Assembly (NCBI GenBank): GCA_024331125.1
Contig: JANDJI010000001.1
Span: forward strand, 714,001-778,000
Reading direction: 5' to 3'
DNA length: 64,000 nucleotides
From: Nitrospira sp.
GTDB taxonomy: Bacteria; Nitrospirota; Nitrospiria; Nitrospirales; Nitrospiraceae
The number at the start of each line of letters is the position of its first letter. The stretch's first letter is position 1. Made by a program: the position numbers and the translations under genes. Positions 47,810 through 58,443 of the stretch are shown piece after piece. The notes beneath the pieces are model-generated. The model did not search any database and had not been told where the DNA came from. It saw only the letters and a list, made by a program, of their open reading frames with translations.

Positions 47810-48085
47810 ATGAGCATCGCGACGGAGCGCACGGAGGCGAGAATCTTGACCATTGTTCATGCACGAGGGGCTATTTCGCTCGAGGAACTGCTGTTGTGCC
47901 TGCCGGAATGGACTTGGAGCCAGGTGTTTACGAGTGTGGACGCCTTGAGTCGGCAAGGAGCGATTTGCTTGCGTCGCCGGAATTTCGAATATGAGTTGCG
48001 GCCGGCCTCTCCCCGGCCGGCCGGTTTCCTGGAAAAGCCTGAGAGAGTCCAAGCCGGAGAGCCGCATTCAGCGGCGTTTCCCTGA
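47810..48085 (+). CDS. Small winged-helix-like protein
   Basis: A 91-residue protein whose central part resembles a helix-turn-helix/winged-helix domain: ARILTIVHARGAISLEELLL and SVDALSRQGAICLRRRNFEY. It would be a small DNA-binding or adaptor protein. GGAGG lies 7 bases before the ATG, and the frame is open but not protein-like further upstream. The Pro/Glu-rich last 25 residues are a disordered tail. No partner gene is clear. Confidence 0.6.
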   Translation: MSIATERTEARILTIVHARGAISLEELLLCLPEWTWSQVFTSVDALSRQGAICLRRRNFEYELRPASPRPAGFLEKPERVQAGEPHSAAFP

Positions 48086-48177
48086 TTTCCTCTCCCCGCG
48101 CACTTCCGTTTTCCACCGTCGCCGTATTTTCATCTCTTCGCCGGGAAGCTTCACGCAAGGCATAAGAGGGCAGATGC

Positions 48178-48193
48178 GGCGGTAACAACCGCC
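48178..48193. terminator. Weak convergent hairpin
   Basis: GGCGGT and ACCGCC form a 6-bp stem with an AACA loop in the gap between two convergent genes (ending at 48085 and 48210). It lacks a strong T-run, so the call as a terminator is tentative. Confidence 0.3.
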
Positions 48194-48209
48194 TCCGCAC
48201 GATCGGTTG

Positions 48210-49151
48210 TCAGGCGGCGGCTCTGCACAACCGTACCAGTTGCTCTTGCACGGCCGGGCTGATGTTGGTGAAGGCAAGACCGAACTCCCTCGGACCGATC
48301 CAGCGCACCGTCGCCCCCTCAATCAGGAGGGCATCGCCGGAACGACCTGAAAAAATGCAGCATTGTACGTCGGTGCCGATCGGAACGGACACCACGCTGC
48401 TGATCCGACATCCCCAGGGAGACAGGTCACACACCTCGCCTTTTCCGGCAACCATGCGCCCTTTGACGGCAAAAGAGCTTGGCAGGCGAAGCGGTACGCG
48501 CTCGCACCGGCGATGCTCGACGGTCCGTTTTTTCAACGTCTGGCTATCCCCTGCGTCGTCATGCGGGCCTGAGAAGGAACGCATCCCGCTCATGCCACGA
48601 CCTTGATTCCGAGGGTGGCCGAGCCGACTCGCAGAGCCTCCCGGCACGGTTTGAGAGGTTCGATCCAGCCACCGCCCGGTTTGCTGGAAAAATGATTTGA
48701 CCCAGAGCCCCCACGAAGGACCCGTTGCTCGGCGAATCGAACGCGAACCACGAGTCGCCGTCACTGATTCGCCTTTTCCAGTGCAGAGATGCCTGATGCG
48801 GAGCGCCACGTCGCCAAAGTCGGGGCTCTCTTTTCTAATTACCCCATAAAGCTCCAAACTTTCAGAAAACCGGCCCTGCTCCTCCAACAACCGGGCCATG
48901 TGATAGAACACGTGCAGCCGTTCCTCGGAGGACAGAACGGGAGACGCCGCCGCTTGGCGAAACGCCGCGACGGCTTCGTCAGTGCGACCGACAGCCCTCC
49001 AGCACAATGCCATCTGAATGTACGCCTGGGCGGCATAGTGCGGATCTTTCGCGGCTTGCTCAAAATCCTCGATCGCCATGTGGAACATGTGCGCTTTTTT
49101 CAGCACCAACCCGCGCCGATAGAGATCGGCTGCCGACATTCGTTGGGCCAT
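48210..49151 (-). CDS. TPR-PilZ protein
   Basis: The 313-residue protein starts MAQRMSAADLYRRGLVL after AGGAGG. Residues about 10-130 contain TPR-type repeats (AIEDFEQAAKDPHYAAQAY, RTDEAVAAFRQAAASP, GRFSESLELYGVIRKE). A linker follows, and residues about 215-305 are a PilZ domain with the cyclic di-GMP motifs RRCERV (RxxxR) and DLSPWG (DxSxxG), ending FGLAFTNISP. It would connect the second messenger to a protein partner bound by the TPR region. The gene may have its own promoter upstream (TTGACG near 49230). Confidence 0.85.
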   Translation of the reverse strand: MAQRMSAADLYRRGLVLKKAHMFHMAIEDFEQAAKDPHYAAQAYIQMALCWRAVGRTDEAVAAFRQAAASPVLSSEERLHVFYHMARLLEEQGRFSESLELYGVIRKESPDFGDVALRIRHLCTGKGESVTATRGSRSIRRATGPSWGLWVKSFFQQTGRWLDRTSQTVPGGSASRLGHPRNQGRGMSGMRSFSGPHDDAGDSQTLKKRTVEHRRCERVPLRLPSSFAVKGRMVAGKGEVCDLSPWGCRISSVVSVPIGTDVQCCIFSGRSGDALLIEGATVRWIGPREFGLAFTNISPAVQEQLVRLCRAAA

Positions 49152-49404
49152 CTCGAGAGTCCTCCTGTTCGTGATTGTTTCACTCAAAGAACCATGATCG
49201 ACACAGCAAAAACGAGGCCTTGGCAAGCGTCAAATTTTCCCTATTTTTCAATGCCTTTCCCACCTTTAGCGACAGGATACAGAAGGGAGATCCCGACAGA
49301 GTGGCCTAGGATGGTACAGCCTCGGCATTCAATGCCTTGAATCTTTGTGGAGGGGAACCGATTGTGTCCCACCCGCTTCGGCACGGGGGTGGTTCGGACG
49401 GAGT

Positions 49405-50178
49405 TCAGGAGGACAGTCGATCCTCCAACGCTCGGAGGAGATCCGAGGCGGACAAGACCCCGATGATGGTCCCGTCGGCGGTGACGGGAATATGCCTGAT
49501 TACGTGTTTTTTCATGAGCGCGAGCGCATCGGCCAGGGGTTCGTCCTCTTCGATCGTCACGATGGATCGACTCATGCAGGAAGCCACCGTCGTGGTATTG
49601 GGATCAAGACCCTTGGCGATGACTTTTCGACTCAGATCGGAATCGGTAATGATCCCGATGTAGCGGGAGCCGTCATCCACGATCAGCGCGTCGATTCGAT
49701 ATTTTTGAAACGTCTTCCCCACCTCTTTGATTGTCGACGTTCGAGCGATGCTCCGCACATCATATGACGTGTAGTGCCGGACCAACGTTCGTTCTTCTCC
49801 TCCGCTCTTCTGGTTCACGGGTCTGCTCGCCAGGAGGCGGCTCCTCATCTCCAAGTCGGCCAGGCAGCTTTCCAAGACCTGTCGCCGCTGTTGAAGACTC
49901 TCACGCTCCATGTCATGGACGCCCGTTTCCTGCGCTTCCTCCGGCAGAAGCGCGGATTCTCCCGTTTTGGCGTACACGTACGCCTCGGCCTGATCGGAGG
50001 CGGCTCCGAAGACTTGTGCGATCAGTTCTTCGGCCTCTTCGTCGAAATCATCGATCGACACAGACGCCCGTTTGCGTGAGAGAAACGGCTGGAATCTATC
50101 AAGCTGTCGCTTGAACCGCTCAATGTATCGTTTCAAGATGTCGCTTCTCGTCAATCCCGTTCGAACGGGTTTCGGCAT
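49405..50178 (-). CDS. CBS-domain protein with long N-terminal coiled region
   Basis: A 257-residue protein. Residues about 1-130 are helical and charged (ILKRYIERFKRQLDRFQPFL, SLQQRRQVLESCLADLEM). Residues about 135-255 form a CBS pair (FQKYRIDALIVDDGSRYIG, IITDSDLSRKVI, LALMKKHVIRHIPV, IIGVLSASDLLRALED). A strong GAGGGGAGGAG precedes the ATG. The family is not otherwise recognised; sensing of adenine nucleotides is the general expectation. It is divergent from the adhesin-E-like gene. Confidence 0.85.
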   Translation of the reverse strand: MPKPVRTGLTRSDILKRYIERFKRQLDRFQPFLSRKRASVSIDDFDEEAEELIAQVFGAASDQAEAYVYAKTGESALLPEEAQETGVHDMERESLQQRRQVLESCLADLEMRSRLLASRPVNQKSGGEERTLVRHYTSYDVRSIARTSTIKEVGKTFQKYRIDALIVDDGSRYIGIITDSDLSRKVIAKGLDPNTTTVASCMSRSIVTIEEDEPLADALALMKKHVIRHIPVTADGTIIGVLSASDLLRALEDRLSS

Positions 50179-50390
50179 GATCTCCTCCCCTCCCTGCGCG
50201 GGAAGCTTATCTCAAGCGCGTAGACGGCTCAAGGCATTTTTCCGGTTGCGCGGACGGCGTAACCGACTCACCGTTCCATGACGCCGCGCCGGCCGACTTT
50301 TATGCAGAGAGACTTGCAACCGATTTCCAAAATCAGGCAAAGTGATGTCAAAACGGAGTTGAAAGATCCCTCGAAACCTGTCTCGTTTCA

Positions 50391-50810
50391 ATGAACGCCC
50401 GACTGGCTCCGCTCATCGGCCTTGCGCTTCCGATCGCCTTGATCTTGCACGGTTCCCCCGCGTGGGGCGGGTGGATTGCGCTCGATAAACGCCATCAGCC
50501 CCAGAGCAAACAGGTTGTGCATTATGATCCCGATACGATCCACCGAGACGGAAATTTGGTCACGATCTGGCAGTTGATGGACGTACAGTGGAGGGGGGAG
50601 TCCCCCACTCCACGTTTTCTATCGGCGACGACGCACAAGCAATTCGACTGCCGCCTGTGGCGCGTTCGGATCTTACAGGTCGTGGAGTTTTCGCGGAACA
50701 TGGCGACCGGCAAATCAAGAAGCGGGTACATCGAAAACGCCAACTGGCAACCGATCGAGCCGCAGAGCGTCGATCACGGCCTGGGGGAAATCGTCTGCCG
50801 GACCCCCTGA
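50391..50810 (+). CDS. Secreted protein resembling surface-adhesin protein E
   Basis: A 139-residue protein with a signal peptide (MNARLAPLIGLALPIALIL, then cleavage near SPAWG). The mature domain (HYDPDTIHRDGNLVTIWQLM, then FDCRLWRVRILQVVEFS and SRSGYI) resembles the surface-adhesin protein E domain found in small exported proteins. Two Cys may form a disulphide. No good ribosome-binding site precedes the ATG. The role in Nitrospira is unknown. Confidence 0.7.
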   Translation: MNARLAPLIGLALPIALILHGSPAWGGWIALDKRHQPQSKQVVHYDPDTIHRDGNLVTIWQLMDVQWRGESPTPRFLSATTHKQFDCRLWRVRILQVVEFSRNMATGKSRSGYIENANWQPIEPQSVDHGLGEIVCRTP

Positions 50811-50874
50811 CCGCCCTCATGGCTTCTCCCCGGCATGGCTCGACGGATGCCTCTTCGCCTCCTTTTGCCGCCCG

Positions 50875-52284
50875 CTACACGTCGTAATACAGGAAAAACT
50901 CATAGGGATGCGGGCGTAACCTGACAGGATCAATTTCCTTATCCCGCTTGTACTTGATCCAGGCTTCGATCAGATCTTCGGTAAACACCTCGCCTTTCAG
51001 CAAAAACTGATGGTCCTTTTCCAGGCAAGCGATCGCTTCATCCAAGCTCCCCGGCATCGTAGGAATGCCTGCGGCTTCTTTCGGGTCGAGATCGTATAGG
51101 TCTTTTTCCGCCGGCTCGCCCGGGTTGATCTTGTTCTGGATTCCGTCCAACCCCGCCATCAACATCGCCGGAAACGCGAGATAGGGATTGCACGACGGGT
51201 CCGGAAACCGCACTTCGATCCGTTTGGCCTTTGGGCTGGGCGAATACATCGGAATGCGGATGCCGGCTGAGCGATTTCGGCTGGAATAGGCCAGCAGTAC
51301 GGGAGCTTCGAATCCCGGCGTGATCCGCTTGTAGGAATTCGTCGTCGGATTGGTAAACGCGGCCAAGGCCGGCGCGTGTTTGAGGATTCCCCCGATGTAA
51401 TAGAGACAGAGTTGCGAGATGCCCGCATATTCTTTTCCGGCAAACAACGGCTTGCCGTCTTTCCACAGGCTCTGATGGGTATGCATGCCGGACCCCGCGT
51501 CGCCGAAGAGAGGCTTGGGCATGAACGTGACCGTTTTCCCGTGCCGGCGCGCGACGTTTTTGACGATGTATTTGTACATCATCATGTTGTCGGCCGTTTT
51601 CACGAGCGTGTCGAATCGGATATCGATCTCGGCTTGGCCGGCCGTCGCCGTCTCGTGATGGTGTTTTTCCACGGCAATCCCTGCTTTTTCCATTTCGAGC
51701 ACCATCTCGCTTCGGATATCTTGCTGCGTATCAGCCGGCGCCACGGGGAAGTAGCCTTGCTTATGGCGGATCTTCCCGCCCAAATTGACCCCCTCCTGGC
51801 CCATGTTCCAAACGCCTTCCTCGGAGTCGAGATAGTAATAGCCGCTGTGGCTCGTTTGGTCATAGCGCGCATGGTCAAAAATAAAAAATTCCGCCTCGGG
51901 CCCCCAATAAGACGTATCAGCGATTTTCGTGCTTTGGAGATACTTCTCGGCCTTCAGAGCCACGTACCGTGGATCGCGGTCATAATTCTGCCGTGAAACC
52001 GGGTCCACCACATTGCCCGTCAAACTGAGCGTCGGCACCGCGGTGAAGGGATCAAGACAGGCCGTCGCCGGGTCGGGGATCAGCAACAAATCGCTGTTAT
52101 TGATGGCCTTCCAGCCGCGAATCGATGATCCATCGAGACCAGACCCGTCCTTGAACAACTGTTCCGTCAGCTCGCTCACGGGGACGCTCATGTGCTGCCA
52201 CACGCCGGGCAAATCGACGAATTTCAGATCGACGATTTGCACCCTGTGTTTCTTGGCGAACTCCAACACCTCGCGCACGTTCAT
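50875..52284 (-). CDS. glnA: Glutamine synthetase, type I
   Basis: The 469-residue GS makes glutamine from glutamate, ammonia and ATP. Family signatures include [29 protein letters not shown] with metal-binding residues, and [16 protein letters not shown]. The adenylylation site Tyr397 is present ([16 protein letters not shown]), so it can be regulated by AMP addition, matching the GlnE-like genes in this window. GGAGGGAAGG precedes the ATG. It lies downstream of glnB with a 248-base gap, in which no clear sigma-54 promoter was found. Confidence 0.98.
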   Translation of the reverse strand: MNVREVLEFAKKHRVQIVDLKFVDLPGVWQHMSVPVSELTEQLFKDGSGLDGSSIRGWKAINNSDLLLIPDPATACLDPFTAVPTLSLTGNVVDPVSRQNYDRDPRYVALKAEKYLQSTKIADTSYWGPEAEFFIFDHARYDQTSHSGYYYLDSEEGVWNMGQEGVNLGGKIRHKQGYFPVAPADTQQDIRSEMVLEMEKAGIAVEKHHHETATAGQAEIDIRFDTLVKTADNMMMYKYIVKNVARRHGKTVTFMPKPLFGDAGSGMHTHQSLWKDGKPLFAGKEYAGISQLCLYYIGGILKHAPALAAFTNPTTNSYKRITPGFEAPVLLAYSSRNRSAGIRIPMYSPSPKAKRIEVRFPDPSCNPYLAFPAMLMAGLDGIQNKINPGEPAEKDLYDLDPKEAAGIPTMPGSLDEAIACLEKDHQFLLKGEVFTEDLIEAWIKYKRDKEIDPVRLRPHPYEFFLYYDV

Positions 52285-52532
52285 CCTTCCCTCCTTTTAG
52301 AAGCCATCCACATAGTCCGCCCAAACGGCAGTCGTCCTCCTCCTCCTCGTCGATCAAGCATCCGTCAACTCAATCATGGCGGCCCGCCCAAGGCTGGCAG
52401 GGAATCGGTGCACCCCGCGTTTGACGACCGTTTTCGCGTCAAGCGGGGCTGCCGTGAGCGCGACGACGTGATTGCCTGGGATGACTCCGCCCGGTCTGAT
52501 GGCTGGAATAAAACCGAAAGGGCATCGCCTTG

Positions 52533-53197
<665 letters not shown>

Positions 53198-54973
53198 TCA
53201 GCTTCCAGGATGACAATAGCCGTTGGTGATGGGCATCCGCCACTCCCTGCCGAAACCGCGAGGAGTGATCTTGACGCCAATCGGCGCCTGCCGTCGCTTA
53301 TACTCGCTCCGATCAACGAGGCCGGCAACGCGCACGACCGTCTCCCGATCAAAACCCTGGGCGACGATGTCCTCGATCGACCGATCTTCTTCGACGTAGG
53401 CTTTCAAAATGGGATCCAGAATCGAATAGGGGGGGAGGCTGTCCTCATCCTTCTGATTCGGTTTCAATTCGGCGCTCGGCGGCCGGTCCAGGACGCGCTG
53501 CGGAATCACGGGGACGTCCGCCATGCGGTTGCGTAATCGAGCCAATTCATAGACCATGGTTTTGGGAACGTCCTTGATGACGGCAAACCCGCCGGCCATG
53601 TCGCCGTACAACGTCGCATACCCCACGCCCATCTCGCTTTTATTCCCCGTCGTCAACACCAGATGCCCGAACTTGTTCGAGAAGGCCATGAGAATCGTCC
53701 CTCGGATCCTGGCCTGTAAATTCTCTTCGGTCTGATCCGTCCGAGTCTCTCGAAACACCTGCGCCAGCGACCGGCGATAGGCTTCAAACAACGGCGTAAT
53801 CGGAATCGTCACACACTCGACGCCCAGCCGATGCGACAGATCCGCAACGTCTTCGATGCTTTCCCTCGACGTGTACGGAGACGGCATGCAGATGCCGACT
53901 ACGTGTTCCGCCCCCACCGCATCCACGGCAATAGCGGCGGTCAATGCCGAGTCGATGCCGCCGCTCAACCCAATGACGACATTCGTGAAACGGTTCTTCC
54001 CGGCATAATCCTTCACTCCCAGGACCAACGCTCGATACACCTCTTCAAGATCGCCGGGCTCCGGCTCCACACGGGACACAATCGGCGAACGGACGCCCGC
54101 GAAACCCGGCACCTCGACAGAAACCCGTTCGACCGCCTTGCCATTCTCCTTCGACGGTTTGTTCTCGTCTCCTCTACGCGATCGGCCTGGGGCGTTCTCC
54201 TCGATGTCAAGATCCGCCACCAGGAGATCCTCTTCAAATGCCCTGGCGCGCGCTACGACGATCCCGTTTCGATCCAGAATCACGCTATTACCGTCGAACA
54301 CCAGCTCATCCTGTCCGCCGACCAGGTTCACAAACGCGACAAAGGCGCTGTTCTCCCTCGCACGAGCCGCCAGTGCCTGCTCGTGAAGCCGGCGTTTGCT
54401 GATGAAAAACGGAGACGCGCCGATGTTCACGATCACCTCCGCTTGGGCCGATCCCGACCTTTCCCATGACCAAATGTCCTCGCCGATCGTCACACCGACC
54501 GTCGCACCGTGAAGATCGATCAACGGACCGGCCTGACCAGGGAGGAAATACCGCCCTTCATCATGGACGCCGTCATACCGCAACACCCGCTTGAGGGACG
54601 AACACACATGGCGGCCGTCAGCCAGAATCGCTGCTGTATTGTATGATTCGTACCGATCAGGAGCGGCTCCGAACGGAGACTCCGCCGACCGTTTCGTCAA
54701 CGGACCTTGCTCCACGTATCCGATCACTGCGACCAAACCGATGCACGACTTCGCAGCCTCTGCGAGCGCCCTCTTGTTCTCATCGATAAATCGAGGCTTG
54801 AGCAGAAGATCTTGGGCTGGATATCCCGTAATGGCCAGCTCGGGAAACACGACGAGATCGGCGTGAACCTGCCGAGCCTGGTCGATCACGGAACGTATGA
54901 GCCGGAGGTTTCCCTCGATGTCTCCGACCAACGGATTAATCTGGGCCAAGGCAAGCCGAAGGGCTGGCATCAA
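53198..54973 (-). CDS. nadE: NAD synthetase with a degenerate glutaminase site
   Basis: NadE converts deamido-NAD to NAD. The 591-residue protein has the two-domain layout of the glutamine-dependent form: an N-terminal nitrilase-type glutaminase and a C-terminal ATP pyrophosphatase (IGLSGGIDSALTAAIA). In the glutaminase triad, Glu45 (VVFPELAITG) and Lys128 (SSLKRVL) are present, but the nucleophile Cys in the usual ICED is Gly164 (VTIGEDIW, codon GGC at 54482-54484). The Lys loop is also shortened (KRVLRYDGV instead of a KxxLPxY pattern). It may therefore use free ammonia. It is downstream of aroB and overlaps it (ATGA). Confidence 0.93.
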   Translation of the reverse strand: MMPALRLALAQINPLVGDIEGNLRLIRSVIDQARQVHADLVVFPELAITGYPAQDLLLKPRFIDENKRALAEAAKSCIGLVAVIGYVEQGPLTKRSAESPFGAAPDRYESYNTAAILADGRHVCSSLKRVLRYDGVHDEGRYFLPGQAGPLIDLHGATVGVTIGEDIWSWERSGSAQAEVIVNIGASPFFISKRRLHEQALAARARENSAFVAFVNLVGGQDELVFDGNSVILDRNGIVVARARAFEEDLLVADLDIEENAPGRSRRGDENKPSKENGKAVERVSVEVPGFAGVRSPIVSRVEPEPGDLEEVYRALVLGVKDYAGKNRFTNVVIGLSGGIDSALTAAIAVDAVGAEHVVGICMPSPYTSRESIEDVADLSHRLGVECVTIPITPLFEAYRRSLAQVFRETRTDQTEENLQARIRGTILMAFSNKFGHLVLTTGNKSEMGVGYATLYGDMAGGFAVIKDVPKTMVYELARLRNRMADVPVIPQRVLDRPPSAELKPNQKDEDSLPPYSILDPILKAYVEEDRSIEDIVAQGFDRETVVRVAGLVDRSEYKRRQAPIGVKITPRGFGREWRMPITNGYCHPGS

Positions 54974-56124
54974 TTGGACCGACTTTTTGTCATGGGCCGC
55001 CCCCTTTTTGACGTGCCGCGACTCAAGATCATGTCATGCCGGCCCTCGCTGTACCATCGATGAAACGTCGGTTCGTCGATCGGCGCCATCCGCACCCGGC
55101 CGATGGAAACAGGCCAGACACCGATCACCTGTCCCCCGGCGACCTTCTTGTCGTGCAACATGGCTCTCCAGACCTTGGCCGACGGCCAAGGGGGCGCCGA
55201 ATCGCGCAAACCGGCCATTCGGACGACGGCCCTGATTCGTTCGGCTACGGCCCGATCGCAGATTCCCAGGAAACAAGCCAGATCGGCCTCTTGCACCATA
55301 CCGATTCCGACCGCTTCGCCGTGGATCAGTGAGCGATATCCTCCCAGTGTCTCCAAAGCATGCCCGATCGTATGGCCGTAGTTCAGAATGCGCCGCCGGT
55401 CCGACTCTCGTTCATCGGCCGTCACGATCGCGGCTTTGATTTCACAGGACCGTTTGATGGCCGCGGTCATCGGAGCCGGCTCCCGTTTGAGCAGGCCGGG
55501 CATATGCCGTTCGACATACGACAAGAACGGTTCGTCCGCGATGATACCGTATTTGATGACCTCCGCCAGTCCGGCGACCCACTCGCGTTTCGGCAGCGTC
55601 CGAAGCGTCATGGGATCGATCCAGACTTCTCGCGGCTGATAAAACGCTCCGATCAGATTTTTCCCCAGCCGATGATCGACTCCCGTCTTCCCTCCGACGC
55701 TGGAATCCGATTGCGCGATCAGAGTCGTCGGGATCTGAACGAAAGGAATCCCCCGCTGATAGATCGCCGCCGTAAATCCCGCGATGTCACCGATGACGCC
55801 TCCGCCAAGCGCAAACACGAAGGAGGACCGCTCAAACCGATGGGCCGCCAGCACATCCAGGATTCGCCTCACCGTTGTCAGCGTCTTGGATTGCTCACCG
55901 GGTGGCAGCACGATGGGAACTGCCTCGACGCTGCACGAGGCCAGCTCGCGCAACACGGGACGGAGGTAATGCCGGCTCACGTGACGATCCGTCACAACCG
56001 CCGCTTTCCCTCGCACCCCCAGCGCACGCACCCGATCCGCAAACCGATTCGCCAGGCCGGCTTGGATCAGAATGTTATAACTTCGGTCGCCCAGCGACAC
56101 GGGCACCGTCGACAAGCGCGCCAC
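54970..56124 (-). CDS. aroB: 3-Dehydroquinate synthase
   Basis: AroB converts DAHP to 3-dehydroquinate, the second step of the shikimate pathway, using NAD and zinc. The 384-residue product starts at a GTG with AAGGA 6 bases upstream ((M)ARLSTVPVSLGDRSYNI). Motifs are FALGGGVIGDIAGFTAAIYQ, PTTLIAQSDSSVGGKTGVD, and the zinc-site region RRILNYGHTIGHALE. The longer frame extends to 56340, but its extra 72 residues are not AroB-like. The stop overlaps the nadE ATG. The pilQ terminator lies upstream, so it has its own promoter. Confidence 0.95.
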   Translation of the reverse strand: MARLSTVPVSLGDRSYNILIQAGLANRFADRVRALGVRGKAAVVTDRHVSRHYLRPVLRELASCSVEAVPIVLPPGEQSKTLTTVRRILDVLAAHRFERSSFVFALGGGVIGDIAGFTAAIYQRGIPFVQIPTTLIAQSDSSVGGKTGVDHRLGKNLIGAFYQPREVWIDPMTLRTLPKREWVAGLAEVIKYGIIADEPFLSYVERHMPGLLKREPAPMTAAIKRSCEIKAAIVTADERESDRRRILNYGHTIGHALETLGGYRSLIHGEAVGIGMVQEADLACFLGICDRAVAERIRAVVRMAGLRDSAPPWPSAKVWRAMLHDKKVAGGQVIGVWPVSIGRVRMAPIDEPTFHRWYSEGRHDMILSRGTSKRGRPMTKSRSN

Positions 56125-56340
56125 CTTCCATCCTTTTTTGATCGTTAGACGCCATACATAGCAAGGAGCCTTCGACTTAGTCGGGTAGAGAAGACGGCCG
56201 AGAGCGGGGGGATCGTAACACAGCTCGGCATGGCGCGGAAAGAATGTGCGACGGACAGAGGAGAGCCCACGTACGCCGTTTCTCACTGGATGGAGCAATG
56301 GAGTCGAATCGGTCGAGACTCCTTTGCGCGCAAACAACAA

Positions 56341-56370
56341 GCGCGGTGATGCATCTATGCATCGCCGCGC
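56341..56370 (-). terminator. Terminator after pilQ
   Basis: GCGCGGTGATGCA and TGCATCGCCGCGC form a 13-bp stem with one wobble and a TCTA loop. On the minus strand it is followed by the T-rich TTGTTGTTTG. It lies about 40 bases beyond the pilQ stop and separates pilMNOPQ from aroB. Confidence 0.75.
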
Positions 56371-56409
56371 GCTTGGTTGTCATCCTGACGTTCTTAAGGC
56401 AGAACTTCC

Positions 56410-58443
56410 CTACGTCTTGACGATGGTCGGCGTCAAGAAAATGAGCAGCTCTTGTTTGGACACCGACTCGGACTTATTTTTGAACAGCCAGCCGAGCACA
56501 GGGAAACGGGACAGATAGGGTACGCCTTGAATATTGTTCCCTTGTACGTCGACGAACACTCCGCCGATCACCATGGTTTCCCCGTCCCGGACGTTGACCT
56601 GCGTCGTCGCCTCACGGCGGTCGATGCTGGGACCGGCCGGGTTGCTTCGCGCCCCGACGGCATTCCGCGTCGCCCGCACCCGCAGTTGGATCCGCCTGGC
56701 CGGCTCATTTGGATCGCGGGAAATGATCGTCGGCGTCACGTTCAATTCCAAATTGGCGTCCACGAACGTCGTTTGTGTTCCTTGCAGCGACGTCGTTTGG
56801 AAAGGGATGGATTCGCCTTGGGAAATTTTGGCCTCCCGCCTGTCCATGGTCGTGATCTTCGGCGAGGCGATGACCTTGGTCAACCCCAGCAATTCCCCGG
56901 CGGACAACCGCATGTCCAATGCAAACCCGTCCGCCAATCTGCCGAACGTCCAGCCGATCGATGGAACGGCCGGCAACCCGCCGACCTGAGCGGGCAAGTT
57001 GACCAGGAAATCCCGCGTGATACCAGTCGACGACGCGCTGGACCCCGTTCCCGAAGCCGCAGCGAAGGGACCGGTGACGTTGCCGACGAGGTGAAACTTG
57101 GTCGGCGTAAACTGCGAATCTTTGATGCCCCACTGGATTCCCATTCCCCTCGCGTAGACCGTATCGGCCTGGACGATGCGCGCCTCGATTTGAACTTGCG
57201 GCACCTCTTGATCCAACCCGTTGATCAGTTGTTCCAGCGCCTGCAGTTTGGTCCCCGTGTCCTTGACGACCAAGGCGTTCGTCGTTTGGTTGAACTGAAT
57301 CATCCCTCGCGGGCTCAGCACGGGTCGCAACGCGGTCATCATCTCCTGCGCGGGGACGTTTCGCAGATAGAACAGCCGATTCACCAAATCCTCGGCTTTC
57401 GTCTTGGCCTCTTTTGATCGCGCTTCTTCATCCTGCTGCTTGGAGAGATTGGCTAGGGTATCGATCCACACGATGGTTCCCTGGCGAATCATCCCGAGAC
57501 CGTTCATTTTCAAAAGCATATCCAGAGCCTGATCCCACGGGACTCCGACCAACTTCATCGTGACCTTGCCCTTGACGCCTTCTCCCACCACGATGTTGAA
57601 GCCGCTGACTTCGGCGATCAATCGCAAGATGTTCGTAATCTCCGCCTGCTGAAAATCCATGGAGATTCGACGTCCCACAAAACGGGTCGTCCCCACCTCG
57701 ACGTCGCCGATTCGTCCCCCCTTCTCCGTCGCGGCGTCATCGGCTGTCATTTGGACGGTCTGAACCCGGAACCTCCCCTTGCCTATGTCCTGAGAAAACG
57801 CGGCGATTCTTTCAGGCGGTCGGGGGAAATAGGCCGACCCTTCAGCGTCACCGCCTCTCTTCATCCCTGTGCGCTCCAGGATGGGAAGAGATCCGTCATC
57901 ACCCTCGCCGGTCTCACTACCGACCGACGGATCGTTATCTTGGCCCGACGATGCGGCGTCTCTGGGCTTAAGCGTCACCACAAAATCGGCTCCCCTCCGG
58001 GAGACAGAAAACTGCGGGCGATCGAGCACGTCGAAGACCAATCGCACTTTATCAGTGTGCTGTCCGATTCTGACCCTTTTGAGAAGGGGATGCCCCCCCG
58101 GCACGACCCATTTCCCGACTACCGGAATCGCCCCCGGAATATCGACGATCAGACGGGACTCGTCCAGCAACCGCGCCTCGGGATGCAGCGGACCATCGCC
58201 TTCAACGGACACGCTGACGCGATCGCCTTCGGTGCGCACCTGAACGTCGGTCACGGCATAGGGAACGGGCTTTACGACGATGTCCCGCCGCTGCGCCGCC
58301 TGGTGCTTCTCATGCCGATCCAGTTCTCCAAGAGAAAACACCGTCGCAGGACAGGCCGCGAGGATCATGACGGAAAGCCCCAGCCCCCCGACGAAACGCT
58401 TGGTTGTGATGAGACCGTACTCTTCGGAGAATAATGGTTTCAT
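56410..58443 (-). CDS. pilQ: Type IV pilus secretin PilQ
   Basis: PilQ forms the outer-membrane channel for type IV pili. The 677-residue product starts with a signal-like segment (KRFVGGLGLSVMILAACPA). It has AMIN-type beta domains (VTDVQVRTEGDRVSVSV), an N0/STN domain (ISMDFQQAEITNILRLIAEV), an N1 domain, and the C-terminal secretin domain (RDGETMVIGGVFVDVQGNN, VPYLSRFPVLGWLFKNK). Its ATG overlaps the pilP stop by 4 bases (ATGA). It is the last gene of the pilMNOPQ operon. Confidence 0.96.
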   Translation of the reverse strand: MKPLFSEEYGLITTKRFVGGLGLSVMILAACPATVFSLGELDRHEKHQAAQRRDIVVKPVPYAVTDVQVRTEGDRVSVSVEGDGPLHPEARLLDESRLIVDIPGAIPVVGKWVVPGGHPLLKRVRIGQHTDKVRLVFDVLDRPQFSVSRRGADFVVTLKPRDAASSGQDNDPSVGSETGEGDDGSLPILERTGMKRGGDAEGSAYFPRPPERIAAFSQDIGKGRFRVQTVQMTADDAATEKGGRIGDVEVGTTRFVGRRISMDFQQAEITNILRLIAEVSGFNIVVGEGVKGKVTMKLVGVPWDQALDMLLKMNGLGMIRQGTIVWIDTLANLSKQQDEEARSKEAKTKAEDLVNRLFYLRNVPAQEMMTALRPVLSPRGMIQFNQTTNALVVKDTGTKLQALEQLINGLDQEVPQVQIEARIVQADTVYARGMGIQWGIKDSQFTPTKFHLVGNVTGPFAAASGTGSSASSTGITRDFLVNLPAQVGGLPAVPSIGWTFGRLADGFALDMRLSAGELLGLTKVIASPKITTMDRREAKISQGESIPFQTTSLQGTQTTFVDANLELNVTPTIISRDPNEPARRIQLRVRATRNAVGARSNPAGPSIDRREATTQVNVRDGETMVIGGVFVDVQGNNIQGVPYLSRFPVLGWLFKNKSESVSKQELLIFLTPTIVKT

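Noticed and set aside
52285-52532. Sigma-54 promoter upstream of glnA
   Set aside because: Scanned for TGGCAC and TTGC at the right spacing on the minus strand; no acceptable match was seen.
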